A stretch of DNA of 28,059 nt, from assembly GCA_966080355.1 (NCBI GenBank), contig CBHROW010000016.1:1-28059 (forward strand), in the 5' to 3' direction. Of the stretch, positions 7,001 through 14,751 are shown one piece after another. The position numbers were made by a program, and so were the translations under genes. The notes below the pieces were generated by a model. That model was not told the origin of the DNA. It searched no databases and worked only from the letters and a program-made list of their open reading frames with translations. Positions within the stretch are counted from its first letter, which is position 1. Each line of letters starts with the position of its first letter. Source of the stretch: Chryseosolibacter sp966080355 (GTDB lineage: Bacteria > Bacteroidota > Bacteroidia > Cytophagales > Cyclobacteriaceae).

Positions 7001-8554
7001 TTACGCTCGTTCTTTTTCCATCCTTCGCATATTCTCCTGGGTTGCCTGCATCTCTTCCATATTCTGGCGGAGTTCTTCTTCCTGAGCCCGCAACATTTGA
7101 GATTGCTGCTGCGAAGCCGACAACAGTTTCGAAGTTCGCTCGTTCGTGCGCGTGGAATGAATGGATGATGCGATCACCTCGCCAGCCTTTTCAAGAAATT
7201 CAATTTCGTGTGGCTGGAATTTGGTGAAGCTCGCCAGCTCGAGTACCGCCTCCACGCGGTCGTTGTACTTCATCGGAACAATGATAAGGCAAGTCGGTGT
7301 TGCATCGCCAAGGCCGGAAGTGATGGTGATGTACCCATTTGGTATCTCGGTCAAAACAATAGTACTGCCCTCGAGGTATGCCTGTCCGATCAACCCTGAC
7401 CCGAGATCAATACGTTTATTGATAAACTTCTTTTTGTCGAACGCATAGCAAGCAGCAAGATTAAGGTAGGGTTCATCGTTGTCATCGTCTTGCAATAAGA
7501 ACAAGCTGCCTTGTTGTGCTTGTAAATGCTTTGTCAGAAACCGTATTACTTCGTTGGAAAGCTTTTCAATGTTATTTTGATTGTTGCGCGCTACATCAGA
7601 AAATTTTGCAAGGCCTTCTGTGCTCCAGATGCGTTTTTCGTCCGTCTCTTTTACTTTTTTCATTTGGTCGCGGAGCTTGATCAGGTCGCCCGTGAGATTT
7701 TCGGAGTTGAGCTCGCGGTTAGCATCGGAAATGCCATCCCATTGCACACCATAATCGCCTGAGGCCATTGCCTTGATGAATGTGGAAGCCTTCTTCAGAT
7801 TGGCGATGGAGTTCTGAATGATGACCTGCGGGTTGTCATCCGGAAGATCGGTGCCCGGGTTGAACATGTACTTTCTGTTGTTTTCTTCAAAATCAAGGAG
7901 GAGTCTTTTGCGTGCTTTGGCATCTCTTCGAATGCGATATAAAACGGTGATCAAAGCCGGAATTGCAAGCACAATTAATATGATCTGGAAGAGAACGTTG
8001 CGATCAAGGGCGCGTTGATAACGCAATCGGGCTTCCTGCATGACACGATCTTGATGCGCCAGCATGTAGTTGAACATCGGTGCATATGCCTTCCAGAGAT
8101 CGAAGCCTTTGTCGAGGTTAAGCAATTTCACAAATTCTTCAAGGTTTCCCTCCTCTGCCAATTTGCGCATCTTCTCGTTGTGGGCAAGAAATTCATTGAG
8201 CTTGAGCTTGAATGGTTCAAAAAGCTGTGCAATCGAATCTTGATTCTGCACAGCCAACAGACTATCGATATTCCGAACCGTTCCCGCCATGTCGCGCAAG
8301 CCTGAATGATAAGGGTCGAGCATCTGCGGATTTCGGGTGAGCGCATAGCCGCGCAGACCCATGTCCATTCGCCTTAGGTTGCCATCGAAGATAGCGATCC
8401 ATAATTTCTTTACTTCCTCAGTTTGACGTTGCAACGTGTTGTTCGTTACCATCACCGAGCGATTGTAAAAAATCAGTGCGGTATTGAAAACGAGAAGCAC
8501 CATCAGCACAGTGAGGGAGATGGTAATGAAATTGTCTTTGATCTTTCGCAGCAT
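7001..8554 (-). CDS. CHASE3-GAF sensory protein without output domain
   Basis: About 517 residues. A first membrane helix (about 9-30) is followed by an extracytoplasmic helical domain of the CHASE3 type (about 35-180, with the hallmark RGYALTRNPQMLDPY). A second membrane helix (about 187-207) leads to a HAMP-like linker and a cytoplasmic GAF domain (about 300-455; IDLGSGLIGQAYLEG, then PMKYNDRVEAVLEL). It ends in a coiled coil (EEELRQNMEEMQATQENMRR) that in relatives usually leads into a PAS or kinase domain, but here the protein stops. It therefore must pass its signal through a partner. The start at 8554 begins right at the first helix; an in-frame extension to 8842 has no coding character. 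The LuxR-type regulator gene lies upstream on the same strand but behind terminators. Confidence 0.88.
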   Translation of the reverse strand: MLRKIKDNFITISLTVLMVLLVFNTALIFYNRSVMVTNNTLQRQTEEVKKLWIAIFDGNLRRMDMGLRGYALTRNPQMLDPYHSGLRDMAGTVRNIDSLLAVQNQDSIAQLFEPFKLKLNEFLAHNEKMRKLAEEGNLEEFVKLLNLDKGFDLWKAYAPMFNYMLAHQDRVMQEARLRYQRALDRNVLFQIILIVLAIPALITVLYRIRRDAKARKRLLLDFEENNRKYMFNPGTDLPDDNPQVIIQNSIANLKKASTFIKAMASGDYGVQWDGISDANRELNSENLTGDLIKLRDQMKKVKETDEKRIWSTEGLAKFSDVARNNQNNIEKLSNEVIRFLTKHLQAQQGSLFLLQDDDNDEPYLNLAACYAFDKKKFINKRIDLGSGLIGQAYLEGSTIVLTEIPNGYITITSGLGDATPTCLIIVPMKYNDRVEAVLELASFTKFQPHEIEFLEKAGEVIASSIHSTRTNERTSKLLSASQQQSQMLRAQEEELRQNMEEMQATQENMRRMEKERA

Positions 8555-8685
8555 GACGGTAGAGGTTAGGCAAGGTGAACTACGAGAGGGCTCTACTAAT
8601 ATAACGTTATTTCGCCTGCAAAGAAAGAGAGCTGTGATCAAGTGATTTCCGGGAGAGGTGTTGTCTGGTTCGTAAATGATGTTAC

Positions 8686-8712
8686 AAAAAAAAGCCTCCA
8701 CGTCCTGGAGGC
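8686..8712 (-). terminator. Strong intrinsic terminator between the response regulator and GAF genes
   Basis: On the minus strand, GCCTCCA-ggacg-TGGAGGC is a perfect 7-bp stem with a 5-base loop followed by eight T residues (8693-8686). It ends transcripts entering from the response regulator side about 130 bases before the GAF sensor gene. Confidence 0.85.
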
Positions 8713-8814
8713 TAAACTCTACGGTTATCCTGATTATCAACCTAAACCTATGCAACTTGTCCACAGAACGGGCAAGCCTAGAGTTGTGTCGTGCGGGTAG
8801 GCTATCCGTTAGAT
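8713..8814. other. Structured spacer between two terminators (possible small RNA)
   Basis: About 100 bases lie between the two minus-strand terminators. The ends of part of it can pair: AACTCTA (8715-8721) with TAGAGTT (8779-8785). No clear -7/-33 boxes and no good ORF are visible (a 16-codon ATG frame on the plus strand near 8750 is not convincing). A small RNA ending at the 8686-8712 terminator is possible but unproven. Confidence 0.25.
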
Positions 8815-8846
8815 AAAAAGAAGGATGCCTCCCTGTAGGCACCCTT
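8815..8846 (-). terminator. Intrinsic terminator of the NarL-type response regulator gene
   Basis: On the minus strand, AAGGGTGCCT-acaggg-AGGCATCCTT forms a 10-bp stem with one mismatch, followed by CTTTTT. It lies about 30 bases past the regulator stop codon. Confidence 0.8.
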
Positions 8847-8875
8847 CCGCTCTATGAACAAACCACCCTAAAGTG

Positions 8876-9508
8876 CTAGATCAGACGCTCCCGGTTTGCC
8901 TTCGCCACAGCTTCCGCCTTGCTATTTACCTGGAGCTTCGAATAAATATTCTTGATGAACGTTTTTGCCGTCTGCTTGGAGATCAGCAATTCTTCCGATA
9001 TCTGTGTATAGGTTTTGCATTGGGCGATCAACATCAACACCTGCGTTTCGCGTTTCGACAACGGTGAAACCGGATTGACGTGAAAATCTTCAACGATCTT
9101 TCGCGCGATGTGGCTGCTGATCGGTGCGCCTCCTTTTACAATTTCGTTGAGCGCAGTGATCAACTCATGGTAGTTGGAGCTTTTCGTGATGTAACCCGAG
9201 GCACCGGCTTTCAACGCCTGGTATACCCAATCGTTATCTTCGTGAACGGTTACCATGATGATCTCCACTTTGGGAAATCTTTCTTTGAGTACGCGTGTTC
9301 CCTGGATCCCATTCATTCCGGGAAGCTCGATGTCCATCAGCACAATGTCCGGATGATCATGCGAGAAATTTTTAATGGCGTCATGACAGGTGCCGTACGA
9401 ATTGACAACTTGAAATTTTTCGGAACCATTGATGATGACGGAATACGTGTGACGTATCTCCTGGTCATCCTCTACAATGAGAATTTTTGTTTTTGGTGTG
9501 GCGACCAT
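8876..9508 (-). CDS. NarL/FixJ-type response regulator (REC + LuxR HTH)
   Basis: About 210 residues. The receiver domain (about 7-125) has acidic residues E13, D14 and D15, phospho-acceptor Asp59 (IVLMDIELPGMNG), Thr in VTVHEDN and Lys in YITKSS. The LuxR/GerE helix-turn-helix follows (about 145-205; LSKRETQVLMLIAQ, then ISKQTAKTFIKNIYSKL). It is a phosphorylation-controlled transcription factor of the two-component type. ATG 9508 is chosen because the receiver fold begins seven residues later; the frame extends upstream to 9571 without support. No histidine kinase is adjacent, so it is an orphan, although it is followed on the same strand by a GAF sensor gene. It ends in its own terminator. 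Confidence 0.93.
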   Translation of the reverse strand: MVATPKTKILIVEDDQEIRHTYSVIINGSEKFQVVNSYGTCHDAIKNFSHDHPDIVLMDIELPGMNGIQGTRVLKERFPKVEIIMVTVHEDNDWVYQALKAGASGYITKSSNYHELITALNEIVKGGAPISSHIARKIVEDFHVNPVSPLSKRETQVLMLIAQCKTYTQISEELLISKQTAKTFIKNIYSKLQVNSKAEAVAKANRERLI

Positions 9509-9733
9509 AGGTTTAAAACGTTGAACAGACAGTTCAATAGTCTGGGCTACCGACCCACTCACGGTTTGCAATTCCCTTGTGAGCGATTGGTGAAGTGAAG
9601 TAAGACGTAAATTTCGCCAAAATGATCACCCAGACTACCGTATTTTTCATTGATACTTTTTCCCCCGGCTTGTCTTTTCATGGATAATCGCTGAAAAAAT
9701 CACGATATTGAAATCACACGTACACAACCATTC

Positions 9734-10225
9734 ATGAAAAATGATATTGTTCCCTTCCGCGATGTGATCAAATGGACTTTGGTCGCAGGTCTCATAACGG
9801 GCACGCTAGACGCCACGGGTGCCATCGTTGTTCACAGCGCAGATCCTGTGCGTATGTTTCAGTTTATTTCAAGCGGTGCCTTCGGGAGCGATGTCGCATA
9901 CAGTGGTGGTTGGCAAACAGCAACTGCAGGCGTACTCTTTCATTATTTTATTGCCACCACATGGTGTTTTCTTTTCTTTATGTTGTCTACCCGTGCACGA
10001 TGGATCGCAGAGCACCGCCTCCTGTCAGGGATACTTTACGGCATCGTCATCTGGTTGGTGATGAATCTTATTGTGCTCAAACTTTCACGCATCAATACCC
10101 GGCCAATTCAGTTGCGCGGTATGGCAATCGGCATGTCGGTGCTGATCGTGGCCATCGGCATTCCCGTTTCTTACATGGCGGCCTGGCGAATGAATAAATT
10201 CCGGCTGAGAGAAGCTGGTTCTTAA
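9734..10225 (+). CDS. Four-helix integral membrane protein of unknown function
   Basis: 163 residues with four predicted membrane helices at about 13-33, 62-84, 95-115 and 131-151. The first helix contains GLITGTLDATGAIVV with an Asp inside the membrane region, a feature also seen in small DUF-type Bacteroidota membrane proteins. I cannot name a family with confidence. ATG 9734 is preceded by no Shine-Dalgarno sequence. Two alternative frames over the same region are shadows. Neighbours (a response regulator on the other strand and a hydrolase downstream with its own promoter) do not suggest a role. Confidence 0.8.
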   Translation: MKNDIVPFRDVIKWTLVAGLITGTLDATGAIVVHSADPVRMFQFISSGAFGSDVAYSGGWQTATAGVLFHYFIATTWCFLFFMLSTRARWIAEHRLLSGILYGIVIWLVMNLIVLKLSRINTRPIQLRGMAIGMSVLIVAIGIPVSYMAAWRMNKFRLREAGS

Positions 10226-10265
10226 AAGACCGTTACTGTCGTTGTTCCGTCATCGTGTATGATGA

Positions 10266-10295
10266 TTTGTTTCAGGGAAATATTCTATACTTTTA
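10266..10295 (+). promoter_or_regulatory. Predicted promoter of a small RNA
   Basis: TTTG (10266-10269), 18 bases, TACTTTTA (10288-10295). The -33 box is perfect and the -7 box has one mismatch (final G to A). The spacing equals that of the rsgA and serine hydrolase promoters in this window. Start of transcription would be near 10300. Confidence 0.4.
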
Positions 10296-10299
10296 GGCG

Positions 10300-10395
10300 C
10301 TCCGGAATCACTAGCTAATTTTTCCGGGCCTGGTTTTCTCACGAAGATCAGTAAAGGAACAGGTTGCCGGACGGGTAGTCTGTTCCTTTTCATTT
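10300..10395 (+). ncRNA. Candidate small RNA of about 95 nt
   Basis: This stretch starts at the predicted start point of the TTTG-N18-TACTTTTA promoter and ends at a strong intrinsic terminator. Its 5' end folds into a hairpin, CCGGAA (10302-10307) with TTCCGG (10322-10327). A single-stranded stretch and the terminator hairpin follow. It contains no ATG-led ORF. The hydrolase gene beyond it has its own -7 box at 10403-10410, so the RNA need not be its leader. It could instead be merely the 3' tail of the membrane protein gene. No known RNA family is recognised. Confidence 0.35.
10353..10394 (+). terminator. Intrinsic terminator
   Basis: AAAGGAACAG (10353-10362) pairs perfectly with CTGTTCCTTT (10380-10389) around a 17-base loop; TTTTCATTTT follows. 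It ends the candidate small RNA and any read-through from the membrane protein gene. Confidence 0.75.
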
Positions 10396-10402
10396 TAGAT
10401 GC

Positions 10403-10410
10403 TACCTTTA
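10403..10410 (+). promoter_or_regulatory. -7 box directly before the hydrolase start
   Basis: TACCTTTA (one mismatch to TAnnTTTG) ends four bases before ATG 10415. Transcription would begin at or next to the start codon. No good -33 box is visible at 17-19 bases. Confidence 0.4.
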
Positions 10411-10414
10411 GCAC

Positions 10415-11233
10415 ATGGAGGCTTTGACTTATGTTGCATCGGGGATTGTGATGTTATATATCGCGACAGCTTGTCTCCTGTACTTCTTTCAGACCCGCTT
10501 ATTGTTCTTTCCGGGTAAACTCGATTCCGATCACCGTTACAAAGAAAACCCACCGCGCGAGGAAGTTTGGCTGAAAACCGATGATGGCGAGACACTCAAT
10601 GCGCTGTTCTTTCCAGGAATGTCAAACTACGTGGTTCTATATTTCCATGGCAACGCTGGGGATCTTAGCGGATGGCAATTTATCGCTGAAGACCTTGCTG
10701 AAACGGGATTGAACCTTCTGATACTTGACTATCGAGGCTATGGAAAAAGCACCGGAATGATCTCGGAAAAAGGATTCGCCCTTGACGCAGACGCTTCGCT
10801 CCGGTATTTGATTGACGAGAAGAGATTTCGTGAAGCCGAGATCATTATTTATGGACGCTCGATTGGAACAGGCGTTGCTGTCGATCTGGCGCAGAACCGA
10901 TCGATTCGCGGCCTGATACTAGAGGCACCATTCTCTTCGCTGGGAAAACTCGCCAACGAGAAATTGCCATTCTTTTTTCCTTCATTGTATCTGAGATCGA
11001 AGTTTGACAATCTGAAAAAGATGGAGAAGATCAGGTGCCCGGTGGCATTCGTTCATGGAACAGCCGACACGCTTATCCCAGCTGCGCATTCGAGGATCCT
11101 TCATGAAGCATATTCTGGAAAAAAAACGCTTGTGCTTGTGCCGAACGGAGACCACAACGGTCTGTCAGAACATCGCGCCTATAAGGAATTCGTTCGAGAC
11201 GGGCTTTCAGGATTTTTTCAACTTGAGCGGTAA
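10415..11233 (+). CDS. Membrane-anchored alpha/beta hydrolase (ABHD12/17-like)
   Basis: 272 residues. An N-terminal membrane helix (about 5-26) anchors the catalytic domain, as in the bacterial YfhR/ABHD17-like serine hydrolases. Motifs are in canonical order: oxyanion HGNAGD (78-83), nucleophile elbow YGRSIG with Ser149, acid Asp218 in HGTADTLIP, and His247 in PNGDHNGL. The substrate is unknown; family members act as thioesterases, lipases or peptidases, so I do not assign one. A -7 box TACCTTTA (10403-10410) lies only four bases before the ATG, implying a leaderless or nearly leaderless mRNA. The neighbouring gene downstream is convergent. Confidence 0.92.
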   Translation: MEALTYVASGIVMLYIATACLLYFFQTRLLFFPGKLDSDHRYKENPPREEVWLKTDDGETLNALFFPGMSNYVVLYFHGNAGDLSGWQFIAEDLAETGLNLLILDYRGYGKSTGMISEKGFALDADASLRYLIDEKRFREAEIIIYGRSIGTGVAVDLAQNRSIRGLILEAPFSSLGKLANEKLPFFFPSLYLRSKFDNLKKMEKIRCPVAFVHGTADTLIPAAHSRILHEAYSGKKTLVLVPNGDHNGLSEHRAYKEFVRDGLSGFFQLER

Positions 11234-11237
11234 TCGT

Positions 11238-11765
11238 CTAGAGTGGCGCTGCCGTCACCTTGAATTTCACATCTACATTCATGTCGACACTTTGCGTGAG
11301 CGTTTCGCGCATCACAGCTGAAGTACGAAGCTGGTAAGTGTCAGCTTTCGCGTAGACATCGAGTTTCTCATTGGTGGGGTTGAGGTTGATGGCAGACACA
11401 CCTGTCGGGATATTGTCGAGACTTGCGAGCAAGATCTCGTTGTTCGAATTGGTCGAGATATAAATGGAGATCGACTTGAGAAAGCTGAATGTTTTACCTG
11501 ACGGTGCCGTGATGGTGAGTTTCACTTCCTGCAATTTGACGTCTTTGACCAGCGAAGCTTGCGTATTGTTATTGGCAAATTTCTGATTCGAATTGGTGGT
11601 GACGTCCGGAGTGGCGATCTCGAACGGAAGGTTTAAGGGGCTGCTGGGCGGGATCGTAATGGCGACCTGATCGGAAATGGTGAATGTAAGCAGATCATCC
11701 ACTTTCTTACAGTTGACAAGCACCATCGCAACGACCACGACAGCAATTTTGATAACGAATTTCAT
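11238..11765 (-). CDS. Putative lipoprotein of unknown function
   Basis: 175 residues. The signal peptide ends in the lipobox LVNC (Cys about 19), so it is exported and lipidated. The mature part is rich in beta strands, Thr, Asn and Ser (for example SVDMNVDVKFKVT at the C-terminus), as in surface-exposed Bacteroidota lipoproteins with immunoglobulin-like folds. I recognise no catalytic motif. The start ATG 11765 begins the signal peptide directly. It converges with the hydrolase gene, four bases apart. No operon partner lies upstream because the hemolysin III gene is separated by two terminators. Confidence 0.8.
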   Translation of the reverse strand: MKFVIKIAVVVVAMVLVNCKKVDDLLTFTISDQVAITIPPSSPLNLPFEIATPDVTTNSNQKFANNNTQASLVKDVKLQEVKLTITAPSGKTFSFLKSISIYISTNSNNEILLASLDNIPTGVSAINLNPTNEKLDVYAKADTYQLRTSAVMRETLTQSVDMNVDVKFKVTAAPL

Positions 11766-11982
11766 AGAAGATTATATTTTCAATAATGACGGTTCATTCG
11801 AAAAGGTGACCAGGTCAGTTGTTAAAAATTGACCGCGCGGAGGTTGCTGGTAGTTGAATGAGCCAATTAACAAAATGAATGTGGAACAAGGAATATGGAA
11901 TTTCGAAAAGTTTGTATGTGTTCGTTATTCATGTCTGTCTTGTCCTTGTTCATCATTCGATATGTGCAAGGTGAAATAACGC
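11766..11982. other. Gap upstream of the lipoprotein gene
   Basis: About 215 bases with no gene seen, forming the lower part of the 333-base gap between the lipoprotein and hemolysin III genes. It must contain the lipoprotein promoter, but no good match to the TTTG / TAnnTTTG pattern stands out on the minus strand. Confidence 0.3.
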
Positions 11983-12011
11983 AAAAAAGGGTAAGCTTAC
12001 GGGCATACCCT
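11983..12011 (-). terminator. Second terminator downstream of hemolysin III gene
   Basis: On the minus strand AGGGTA (12011-12006) pairs with TACCCT (11993-11988) around a 12-base loop, followed by TTTTT. Together with the stem at 12064-12093 it isolates the lipoprotein gene. A third weak hairpin, AATAGCT/AGCTATT, lies between them at about 12020-12049. Confidence 0.6.
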
Positions 12012-12063
12012 GATTCGTCAATAGCTTAGAAATAAAATTCAGAGCTATTGGTGATTTCAATGA

Positions 12064-12093
12064 TAAAAAAAGCGTGCCAACCGCTTTGGCGTG
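12064..12093 (-). terminator. Intrinsic terminator of the hemolysin III gene
   Basis: On the minus strand the stem is CACGCCAA-agcgg-TTGGCACG (8 bp with two G-T pairs, 12093-12073), followed by seven or eight T residues. It lies just past the stop codon at 12099. Confidence 0.75.
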
Positions 12094-12098
12094 AATCG

Positions 12099-12746
12099 TT
12101 AATCTAACAGGCTGAGAACGGAGAAGAAATGGAATGCACTTCCCGTCAGCACGAAAATGTGCCACACGCTGTGGAAATATTTTTTGTGATCCTTCAGGAA
12201 GAAGATCGTTCCGGTTGTGTAGAAAACGCCTCCACCCATAAGAAGAACAAAAGTCTCTATTCCAACACCGCTATAGAGTGGCTGAATTGCCGGAAGTATG
12301 AGCCAGCCCATAAGGATATAGAGAAACGTTGAAAGACCTTCATGAATTTTTGAGAAATACATTTTCGCGATGATCCCGGTGATCGCACAGAACCATACAA
12401 TGAGCAAAATGGTCCAGCCGATCCATCCCGGCAGCGCGATCAAACAGAAAGGTGTGTAGGTGCCCGCAATGAGAAGGTAGATTGCCATATGGTCGAATTT
12501 CCTTAACAACTCCTTCAATTGCCGATGTGAAGTGGCGTGGTATAGTGTAGAGGCGAGATAGAGTACAACCATCGACAAACCAAAAATCGAGAAGCCGATC
12601 ACGTGTTGAAATGTTCCCTGCATCACCGCCATTGTAATGAGCATGAACAGCCCCGTTATGGCCATGATCGCACCTACTCCATGAGTTATGGTGTTCATCA
12701 ATTCTTCTTTGCTTCGGATGATCATTGTTTTTTTTCTCGCAGACAT
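12099..12746 (-). CDS. Hemolysin III family (PAQR/YqfA-like) membrane protein
   Basis: 215 residues, the normal length of the HlyIII/PAQR family, with seven predicted membrane helices. Family signatures are present. ITHGVGA near the N-terminus and YLASTLYHATSH after helix 2 carry the conserved Ser-x3-His and His residues. DHMAIYLLIAGTYTPF holds the conserved Asp and His, and HSVWHIFVLTGSAFHF provides the C-terminal histidine pair. These residues form the zinc site that gives the family its presumed hydrolase activity; the real physiological role is unresolved and 'hemolysin' is a historic name. The open frame continues to 13049 but runs into the divergent kinase gene, so ATG 12746 is used. 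Confidence 0.93.
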   Translation of the reverse strand: MSARKKTMIIRSKEELMNTITHGVGAIMAITGLFMLITMAVMQGTFQHVIGFSIFGLSMVVLYLASTLYHATSHRQLKELLRKFDHMAIYLLIAGTYTPFCLIALPGWIGWTILLIVWFCAITGIIAKMYFSKIHEGLSTFLYILMGWLILPAIQPLYSGVGIETFVLLMGGGVFYTTGTIFFLKDHKKYFHSVWHIFVLTGSAFHFFSVLSLLD

Positions 12747-12809
12747 AACGCTCTTAAAAGTCGATTTATTATGCCTTTGGATGAGGTTCTTAGGGCGTTC
12801 AAATATTTT

Positions 12810-12817
12810 TAACTTTG
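12810..12817 (+). promoter_or_regulatory. -7 box of the 7TM histidine kinase gene
   Basis: TAACTTTG is a perfect -7 match ending four bases before the GTG at 12822. An in-frame TGA at 12816-12818 overlaps the box, so translation cannot begin earlier. The mRNA is therefore expected to start at or next to its GTG codon. Confidence 0.55.
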
Positions 12818-12821
12818 ACCT

Positions 12822-14747
12822 GTGAACAAATGGATTGTCGGTTTGCTGATTCTGGCGGCAGTGCCTTTTTCTGCGCGAACGCAGACTGTGATTCATGGAG
12901 CTGCCGACCTTTCCGACTATGATACCCAGCGTGACGGGCTTGTCTATCTGTATGGCGGATGGGAATTTTATTGGAATGCGTTGCTCACACCCGATCAAAT
13001 TACCCCAAGCACACCTTTTCACTATGTCGATGTTCCCGGCTCGTGGCATCGCCAGGGCGACTATTCGTTACTTGGCTATGCTACTTACCGGTGCAAATTC
13101 AAATTGCCAAAAGAATTTAATGGGCTCTCAATTTATTGCCCCGTGATCAATTCTGCTTCGAAGATATGGCTCAACGGCAAGCTTGTCGGATCGGGTGGAC
13201 TCGTGGGAACTGATGGCGAGCATTACCGCGGAGCCTTGAAGGGAATTCTGTTTTCCATTCCCGACAACAGTGCAGACAACGAGCTCGTTATCCAGGTCGC
13301 CAACTACTCTTATTTCAGCTCGGGATTTCCACGCACGCCAATCATTGATCAGACGTCAGAGATCCTGGCCAACATCAACCGGACGAATGGCGTTGAAAAT
13401 TTTTTTGCGGGATGCCTGATCGCCATGTGCATCTATCAGCTCATTCTCTATTTCTTATATGCACGAGGCAAGCCTTACCTGTGGCTGGCATTGATCTGCC
13501 TTGGGGTTGCGTTGCGGGCGTTGATCGTACATGGCGGCTCGTTCCTGCTGCCCAATCTTTATCCGGATGTGCCGTGGGAAGTCTGGAAAAAACTGGAGTT
13601 TGGAAGTGTCTATGGGATCACCGCGTTGTTCCCGCTGTACGTTTACCATCTTTTTATCGATCATTCACCGAAACGACCGCTTTATTTTTTTGTGGTGATC
13701 GGGTGCATGCTGTTGATCTCGGTAATTGTAACGCCTCAATATTTCTACGGAAAACTTCTCGATGTGGCCCACCTGATGTTGCTGCTGGGTTTCATTTACG
13801 CATTCTATTCGATCGCCAAAGCTTGGCGGGCGGGTAATCACGATGCAAGGATCATTCTCGTAGGAGTTTTTGCGTCATTTCCATTTATACTCCTCGAGAT
13901 CTTTCAAAATTCAATATTGATCCAGGCAAATATTCAACTCGATTATCTGGTTGAAATTGGCGTGCTTGTGTTCCTCGTTTTTCAAATTTATTTGCTCGCC
14001 AATCACTATGCGGAATCCTATCAAAACCTGGAACGCATCGTTGACGAACGTACTGGCCAATTGGTTACAGCAAATACGGTGAAAGATCGCCTGCTTTCCG
14101 TTGTTTCTCACGACATAAAGAGTCCGCTGAATTCGCTGCGGGGTATTCTTCAGATCTATAACAGCGGTGCAATTCAAAAGGAAGAATTCGATCACTTTGC
14201 GAGAAGCCTCGAAGATGACCTGAACAAAACGAGTATGCTGGTCGAAAATATTCTGTATTGGACAGCAGGTCAGCTCAAGGGCGTTCAAATGAAAGCAGAA
14301 CGGTTCGATCTGTTTTTTTTGGTGGAAGACAATATTCGCCTTTTTCAGACCATCGCCAACCATAAGAAGATATCACTCCGTCACAACGTTGAAAAGCATT
14401 TTTACATCCACACCGACAGAAATATCCTTAACCTCGTTTTACGAAACCTGTTGTCGAACGCTATTAAATTTTCTTTTGAAGGGAGTGCGGTTGAAATAAG
14501 CGTCTTGCGGGATGAACGTCAAGTGACCATTGGCGTAAAGGACGAGGGAACCGGGATGGACCCGGAAACGCTACGCACTTTGGTTGATACAGAAAAAACT
14601 GTAACTGAAACCGGAACCGGGGACGAAAAAGGCACGGGTCTCGGTATCTCGCTTTGCAAAGAATATCTTCGTCAGGCAGGCGGAAAATTAGCTATCGAGA
14701 GTGAACCTGGTAAAGGGAGCAAGTTCATCATTATACTGCCCGCCTAG
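12822..14747 (+). CDS. 7TMR-DISM sensor histidine kinase
   Basis: 641 residues. The signal peptide (about 1-20) is followed by a beta-sandwich with jelly-roll features of galactose-binding-like domains (about 30-170; YGGWEFYW, VPGSWH, YRCKFKLP, ASKIWLNGKLVG), as in 7TMR-DISMED proteins. It is probably a periplasmic ligand-binding part. Seven membrane helices (about 190-395) and a coiled coil (about 395-420) lead to the kinase core: His430 in VVSHDIKSPLNS, N-box LRNLLSNAIKFS, G1 DEGTGMD, G2 GTGLGISLCKEY. All catalytic motifs are present. The GTG start is fixed by the stop at 12816 and lies directly behind a -7 box. A single-domain response regulator converges on it with four bases between stops. 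Confidence 0.95.
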   Translation: MNKWIVGLLILAAVPFSARTQTVIHGAADLSDYDTQRDGLVYLYGGWEFYWNALLTPDQITPSTPFHYVDVPGSWHRQGDYSLLGYATYRCKFKLPKEFNGLSIYCPVINSASKIWLNGKLVGSGGLVGTDGEHYRGALKGILFSIPDNSADNELVIQVANYSYFSSGFPRTPIIDQTSEILANINRTNGVENFFAGCLIAMCIYQLILYFLYARGKPYLWLALICLGVALRALIVHGGSFLLPNLYPDVPWEVWKKLEFGSVYGITALFPLYVYHLFIDHSPKRPLYFFVVIGCMLLISVIVTPQYFYGKLLDVAHLMLLLGFIYAFYSIAKAWRAGNHDARIILVGVFASFPFILLEIFQNSILIQANIQLDYLVEIGVLVFLVFQIYLLANHYAESYQNLERIVDERTGQLVTANTVKDRLLSVVSHDIKSPLNSLRGILQIYNSGAIQKEEFDHFARSLEDDLNKTSMLVENILYWTAGQLKGVQMKAERFDLFFLVEDNIRLFQTIANHKKISLRHNVEKHFYIHTDRNILNLVLRNLLSNAIKFSFEGSAVEISVLRDERQVTIGVKDEGTGMDPETLRTLVDTEKTVTETGTGDEKGTGLGISLCKEYLRQAGGKLAIESEPGKGSKFIIILPA

Positions 14748-14751
14748 GCGA

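Noticed and set aside
9080..9598. A 172-codon plus-strand frame opposite the NarL-type regulator
   Set aside because: Complement shadow of a receiver-HTH gene with complete motifs.
12747..13049. N-terminal extension of the hemolysin III frame
   Set aside because: It would overlap the signal peptide and sensor domain of the divergent kinase and exceed the family's usual length by 100 residues.
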